Positions 6,597-9,809 of a stretch of 9,809 nt of DNA are shown here, piece by piece. Below the pieces are notes generated by a model. That model worked only from the letters and a program-made list of their open reading frames with translations. It was not told the origin of the DNA and searched no databases. Made by a program: the position numbers and the translations under genes. The stretch's first letter is position 1. Each line of letters begins with the position of its first letter. The DNA is from Anaerolineae bacterium (GTDB lineage Bacteria > Chloroflexota > Anaerolineae > B4-G1 > SLSP01), in contig JAFGKB010000240.1 of NCBI GenBank assembly GCA_016928755.1, positions 1 through 9,809 of the forward strand. The letters are read 5' to 3'.

Positions 6597-8069
6597 ATGA
6601 CTTACCAAAGCACGGTCCTAATTGTTGATGATAATCCCACAAATCTCGAAATAATGGAGGAGTTGTTATTTAGTGAACCTTACAAATTAGAGTTAGCCAG
6701 TAACGGGACTAAGGCCCTTTCAATGGCTGTTGAGATTATGCCGGATTTGATCTTGCTAGATGTGATGATGCCAGACATAGATGGCTTTGAGGTTTGTAAA
6801 AGATTGCGAGCTAATCCGCTGCTTGCTGAAGTGCCGATTATTATGGTTACGGCCCTGGATGATCAGGAATCAAAACTACAGGGTATTAAAGCGGGAGCCG
6901 ACGATTTTGTATCCAAGCCATTTGACCGTACAGAGCTACGCGCCCGGGTAAAAACAATTCTCCGTCTTAACCGTTACCGGCTACTACTTTCAGAGCGCGC
7001 TCGTTTTCAATGGGTTGTGGAAAATGCAACCGAGGGCTATTTGATTGTGGACCACGAGGAGCATATTTTATTTGCTAACAAGCAAGCCCGACATTATTTG
7101 AATATACCTATAGATACCCCAACCCCCATCCAAGAGAAATTTATACCTCTGGTTAAGAAACACTATCGCTTTCTCCCACCAAAAGCAGCGGGAGACACAT
7201 TAACAACGCTGGCAGAAGCTCCCTGCGAAATTGTATTACCGGAAACGACAACAGCACCGGCATTCTGGTTGCAGATAGAGATACTGGATATCCCATCGGG
7301 AGGGAAAGACCGCTGGGTTATCAGACTCAAGGATATTACCACGGAGAAGAACCTGGAACGGGATGTCCGCACATTTCATGAGATGATCTCCCATAAATTG
7401 CGCACACCGCTGATGGGAATTGTCGGTGGGTTGGCGTTATTGCTTGAATCACCGCAGGACTTAAGTCAGGAGGATACAGATTACATTATTAGACTGGCGT
7501 ACGAAGGGGGAAAACGGCTGCACGGTGAGATAGAAGATATTCTCCAATATTTGGACGCGCCGGGACGAGCACTAGAAGAAATGCGTTTGCTGGTGGTAGA
7601 ACTGCCAGAAATAATTACCAAGCTGCAAAAAAGTCTTGAATTGGAGAATGTCCAGCTTGTTATTCCAGAAGCGTTAAGAGATGAAGCCAGTGTATTATCC
7701 AAATATGCGATGGAGCTTATCTTGTGGGAAGTCCTGGAAAACTCTAAAAAATTCCATCCTCACCAAACTCCCCAGGTAGAAATCAAGGTATTTCAAAAAC
7801 CTGATAGGCCACAAGAGATGATTATCCAGTGTTTGGATGACGGAGGCCAGCTTACACCCGACCAACTGTCACAAATCTGGCAACCCTATTACCAAGGCGA
7901 ACGTTATTTTACCGGAGAGGTCAAGGGGATGGGGTTAGGATTACCCCTGGTTGCCTCACTGATTACAGAGATAGGGGGTACTATAACAGCCCGTAACCGG
8001 GACCCTGGGCCAGGTGTTGTTATAGAAATAACACTCCCTTTGCAAACCGAGTACCCTGCCGAGATATAG
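6597..8069 (+). CDS. Receiver-first histidine kinase with altered H-box, REC-PAS-HisKA-HATPase
   Basis: This 490-residue soluble protein opens with a receiver (residues about 5-122) with D11/D12, phospho-acceptor D55 (LLDVMMPD), T85 and K107. A divergent PAS-like domain follows (about 134-250, ending KDITTE), then HisKA (about 257-325) and HATPase (about 350-484). The H-box reads SHKLRTP: H266 is present, but the normally acidic neighbour is K267. In the HATPase the N-box reads LENSKKF (N382) and G1 reads DDGGQL (from D414), so the second G1 glycine is lost. The G2 box GMGLGL (444-449) is intact. ATP binding may survive, but autokinase or phosphatase activity could be changed. The receiver probably takes phosphate from another kinase and gates this module. 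There is no output domain. Its receiver and linker match the next gene's at 85 of the first 134 positions (hand alignment, no gaps), marking the two as paralogues. Confidence 0.9.
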   Translation: MTYQSTVLIVDDNPTNLEIMEELLFSEPYKLELASNGTKALSMAVEIMPDLILLDVMMPDIDGFEVCKRLRANPLLAEVPIIMVTALDDQESKLQGIKAGADDFVSKPFDRTELRARVKTILRLNRYRLLLSERARFQWVVENATEGYLIVDHEEHILFANKQARHYLNIPIDTPTPIQEKFIPLVKKHYRFLPPKAAGDTLTTLAEAPCEIVLPETTTAPAFWLQIEILDIPSGGKDRWVIRLKDITTEKNLERDVRTFHEMISHKLRTPLMGIVGGLALLLESPQDLSQEDTDYIIRLAYEGGKRLHGEIEDILQYLDAPGRALEEMRLLVVELPEIITKLQKSLELENVQLVIPEALRDEASVLSKYAMELILWEVLENSKKFHPHQTPQVEIKVFQKPDRPQEMIIQCLDDGGQLTPDQLSQIWQPYYQGERYFTGEVKGMGLGLPLVASLITEIGGTITARNRDPGPGVVIEITLPLQTEYPAEI

Positions 8070-8090
8070 ATAAATAGAGATATTGTTAAA

Positions 8091-8120
8091 TCGACAAAAA
8101 AGCTGCTTTGTAAATATTTT
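8091..8120 (+). promoter_or_regulatory. Weak candidate internal promoter before the fourth kinase
   Basis: TCGACA (8091-8096), an 18-base spacer and TATTTT (8115-8120) lie in the 106-base gap before the last kinase. The -35 differs from TTGACA at one position; the -10 matches four of six. In AT-rich DNA such a match can arise by chance, so this is only a candidate for separate expression of the last gene. Confidence 0.25.
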
Positions 8121-8175
8121 CTGTAGGGGTAATTCTTTCTAAAAAACAGTGGTTGTGAATAAGTAAGGAGTTTTA

Positions 8176-9342
8176 ATGATAGATCAGGCAACTGTACTTA
8201 TTGTGGATGATAATCCCGTCGCGCTAGAGATTCTCCAAGATCTACTACAATCGGAGGGCTATAACTTATTTTTAGCCCGTAATGGGCCTGAAGCATTAGC
8301 GAAGGCCGCTCAACTACTCCCGGACCTTATCATTCTTGATGTAATGATGCCTGAAATGACAGGATTTGAGGTTTGCCGGCGATTACGGGCAGACCCGGTA
8401 CTGGCCGAGGCTCCGGTTATTATGATAACGGCTTTGGATGACCGAGACTCACGTATTGAGGGCTTACAAGCAGGAGCTGATGATTTTATATCCAAACCCT
8501 ATAATCATGCTGAACTGCTGGCGCGCGTACGCACAGTCGTGCGCCTCAACCGTTACCGGAAATTACATTCAGAACGCACGCAACGCCTAAAAGCAGAAGA
8601 AGCCGAGCGGATTAAGGACCATTTTATCTCTAACGTTTCCCATGAACTGCGCACACCTTTATCAATTATCACATTGCTCAGTGGCAACTTGGATAGTGCC
8701 TATCAACGCCTGGACGACGACAAACGCCAAACCATGATCCATACTATTTATGAGCAATCCCACGTATTAACAACGCTTATTGATAATATCTTGGACATTT
8801 CACGCCTGGAAAGCGGGAAAGTCTCAATGGAACAACAGCCTTTGGACCTGGGACAACTGGCACAAATTGAGTTCGAGAGCCAGCGGGACTTAGCTAACAG
8901 AAAAGCGCAAACCTTTGAAATTCTAAATACGGAGACACTGCCTATCCAGGGCAACAAAACCCAAGTACAACAGATCATACGCAACTTATTGAATAATGCC
9001 ATTAAGTATACCCCACAAAGGGGAACTATCCACTGTGAATGCCGGGCATTTATAAATGACCAACCGATACCGGTTGAAAAATGGCCGGGTAGTGAACAAT
9101 TAAAGGATAACCATTGGGCCGCACTCCGTGTAAATGATAACGGAGTGGGTATTAGTGAAGCGGACTTACCTTATATCTTCGACCGCTTTTACCGAGTTCC
9201 ACAACAAGATGAAGTTCGGGGGACTGGACTAGGTTTAGCTATTGTTAAAGAATTAGTACAGTTGCATAATGGCAGAATTGCTGTTAGGTCTACATTAGGC
9301 CAAGGGAGCATTTTTGCTGTTTATCTGCCGCTCTTAGAGTAA
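8176..9342 (+). CDS. Receiver-first histidine kinase, REC-HisKA-HATPase
   Basis: This 388-residue soluble protein has an N-terminal receiver (about 5-122) with D11/D12, phospho-acceptor D55 (LDVMMPE), T85 and K107. A short helical linker leads into HisKA with H156 in SHELRTP. The HATPase (about 250-386) has N-box NLLNNA (N274), G1 DNGVGI (from D321) and G2 GTGLGL (from 349). All catalytic motifs are intact, unlike in its paralogue upstream. About 20 extra residues (roughly 292-315, around the PVEKWPG stretch) lie between the N-box strand and G1. There is no sensor, membrane or DNA-binding domain, so input most likely comes through the receiver, from one of the hybrid kinases or an external partner. 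The start has AAGGAG (8165-8170) five bases upstream of the ATG. It is the last gene of the operon and faces ahcY across a palindromic terminator. Confidence 0.93.
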   Translation: MIDQATVLIVDDNPVALEILQDLLQSEGYNLFLARNGPEALAKAAQLLPDLIILDVMMPEMTGFEVCRRLRADPVLAEAPVIMITALDDRDSRIEGLQAGADDFISKPYNHAELLARVRTVVRLNRYRKLHSERTQRLKAEEAERIKDHFISNVSHELRTPLSIITLLSGNLDSAYQRLDDDKRQTMIHTIYEQSHVLTTLIDNILDISRLESGKVSMEQQPLDLGQLAQIEFESQRDLANRKAQTFEILNTETLPIQGNKTQVQQIIRNLLNNAIKYTPQRGTIHCECRAFINDQPIPVEKWPGSEQLKDNHWAALRVNDNGVGISEADLPYIFDRFYRVPQQDEVRGTGLGLAIVKELVQLHNGRIAVRSTLGQGSIFAVYLPLLE

Positions 9343-9355
9343 CCTTGCATGTACA

Positions 9356-9399
9356 TAAACAAGAACAGCCTCTTAATATTAAGAGGCTGTTCTTGTTTA
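9356..9399. terminator. 44-base perfect palindrome, likely bidirectional terminator
   Basis: Bases 9356-9377 are the exact reverse complement of 9378-9399, with the centre at AATATT. The transcript from either strand can fold into a stem of about 19 pairs containing AGAACAGCCTCTT, closing on a small AU loop. Both strands end the stem in CTTGTTT, giving a short U-rich tail. It lies 14 bases after the stop of the last kinase gene and about 20 bases beyond the stop of ahcY, in the expected place for ending both convergent transcripts. Confidence 0.85.
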
Positions 9400-9419
9400 G
9401 AGTAGACTGATTTTAGAGT

Positions 9420-9809
9420 TTAGGTACCTTCTTGCCAAGAGGCCAGATAGTGCTTCTGCTCTTCAGTTAAGACATCGATCTTAACCCCCATTGAGTCCAG
9501 TTTAAGCTCAGCAATCGCATGGTCAATTTCTTCTGGCACAGCATAAACAGTGTGTTCCAGGTCATCGGAATGGCTCAACATATACTCGGCGCTCAAAGCC
9601 TGATTAGCGAAGGACATATCCATCACTGCACTCGGATGCCCCTCTGCTGCGGCGAGGTTAACCAAACGCCCATCGGCCAGGACAAATACACGTCGGCCAT
9701 CAGCAAGTTTGTATTCCTCTACAAAGGGACGTACACGACGCGGTTCGCCAACAGCCATCTCGGCTAGCCCCGGCAGGTTAAGCTCAACATTGAAGTGGCC
9801 GGAGTTACA
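9420..9809 (-). CDS. ahcY: Adenosylhomocysteinase, C-terminal part (partial, runs off right edge)
   Basis: The minus-strand frame is open from the window edge (9809) to the TAA at 9420-9422, giving the last 129 residues. It begins with CNSGHFNVEL, matching the conserved NxGHFxxEI segment, and continues with the family block LADGRLVNLAAAEGHPS followed by SFANQ. The enzyme reversibly hydrolyses S-adenosylhomocysteine to adenosine and homocysteine with bound NAD, and keeps the methylation cycle running in the cytosol. The protein ends KHYLASWQEGT, so it lacks the extra tail ending in HYRY seen in the longer eukaryote-type enzymes. That puts it with the short form known from archaea and some thermophilic bacteria. 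Its N-terminal catalytic domain and promoter lie to the right of the window. It is a housekeeping gene facing the kinase operon and is not expected to share regulation with it. The internal ATG at 9758 is not the start because coding sequence continues upstream of it. Confidence 0.95.
   Translation of the reverse strand, partial: CNSGHFNVELNLPGLAEMAVGEPRRVRPFVEEYKLADGRRVFVLADGRLVNLAAAEGHPSAVMDMSFANQALSAEYMLSHSDDLEHTVYAVPEEIDHAIAELKLDSMGVKIDVLTEEQKHYLASWQEGT

Noticed and set aside
9519..9767. 82-codon open frame on the plus strand
   Set aside because: It lies entirely antisense to the well-supported ahcY coding sequence, has no recognisable motif, and has no Shine-Dalgarno.
1..9809. CRISPR arrays, tRNA or rRNA genes, insertion sequences and integrase sites
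   Set aside because: Reading both strands showed no regularly spaced direct repeats, no cloverleaf or rRNA-like segment, and no transposase or integrase motifs. The only long repeated DNA is the duplicated kinase cassette.

Overview
The window looks like part of the chromosome of a moderate-GC, environmentally versatile bacterium. The mix of an NB-ARC/STAND ATPase, PAS- and GAF-rich hybrid histidine kinases, kinases with an N-terminal receiver, and a short-form adenosylhomocysteinase fits Chloroflexota best. Cyanobacteria or another sensor-rich group remain possible. This assignment is an inference from gene style, not from a marker gene.

Layout. Positions 1-689 (minus strand) hold the N-terminal part of a STAND-family NB-ARC ATPase that runs off the left edge. 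Positions 690-963 are a divergent intergenic region with a strong promoter in each direction; their -10 elements overlap. From 982 to 9342, four large plus-strand signalling genes follow one another with gaps of 15, 68 and 106 bases and no convincing terminator between them, so they probably form one operon. A 44-base perfect palindrome at 9356-9399 separates the last kinase from the convergent gene ahcY (minus strand, C-terminal part only, 9420-9809).

The four signalling proteins form two paralogous pairs. The first two are hybrid kinases (sensor, then HisKA, HATPase and receiver). Their kinase-receiver cassettes are close copies of each other but carry different sensors: the first is cytosolic (PAS-PAS-GAF), and the second is membrane-bound (periplasmic family 3 solute-binding domain, extra membrane hairpin, PAS). 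The last two have the order reversed: an N-terminal receiver, then a kinase, with a PAS-like domain in between in the third. The third kinase has a HisKA box reading HKLRTP in place of HELRTP and an eroded G1 box, so its autokinase activity may be altered.

None of the four has a DNA-binding or other output domain, and no HPt domain is visible. A plausible model is that the two hybrid kinases sense an extracellular ligand and a cytosolic signal, and the receiver-first kinases are modulated through their receivers. The final output would then be encoded elsewhere. The wiring is inference; the domain orders and motifs are read directly from the sequence.
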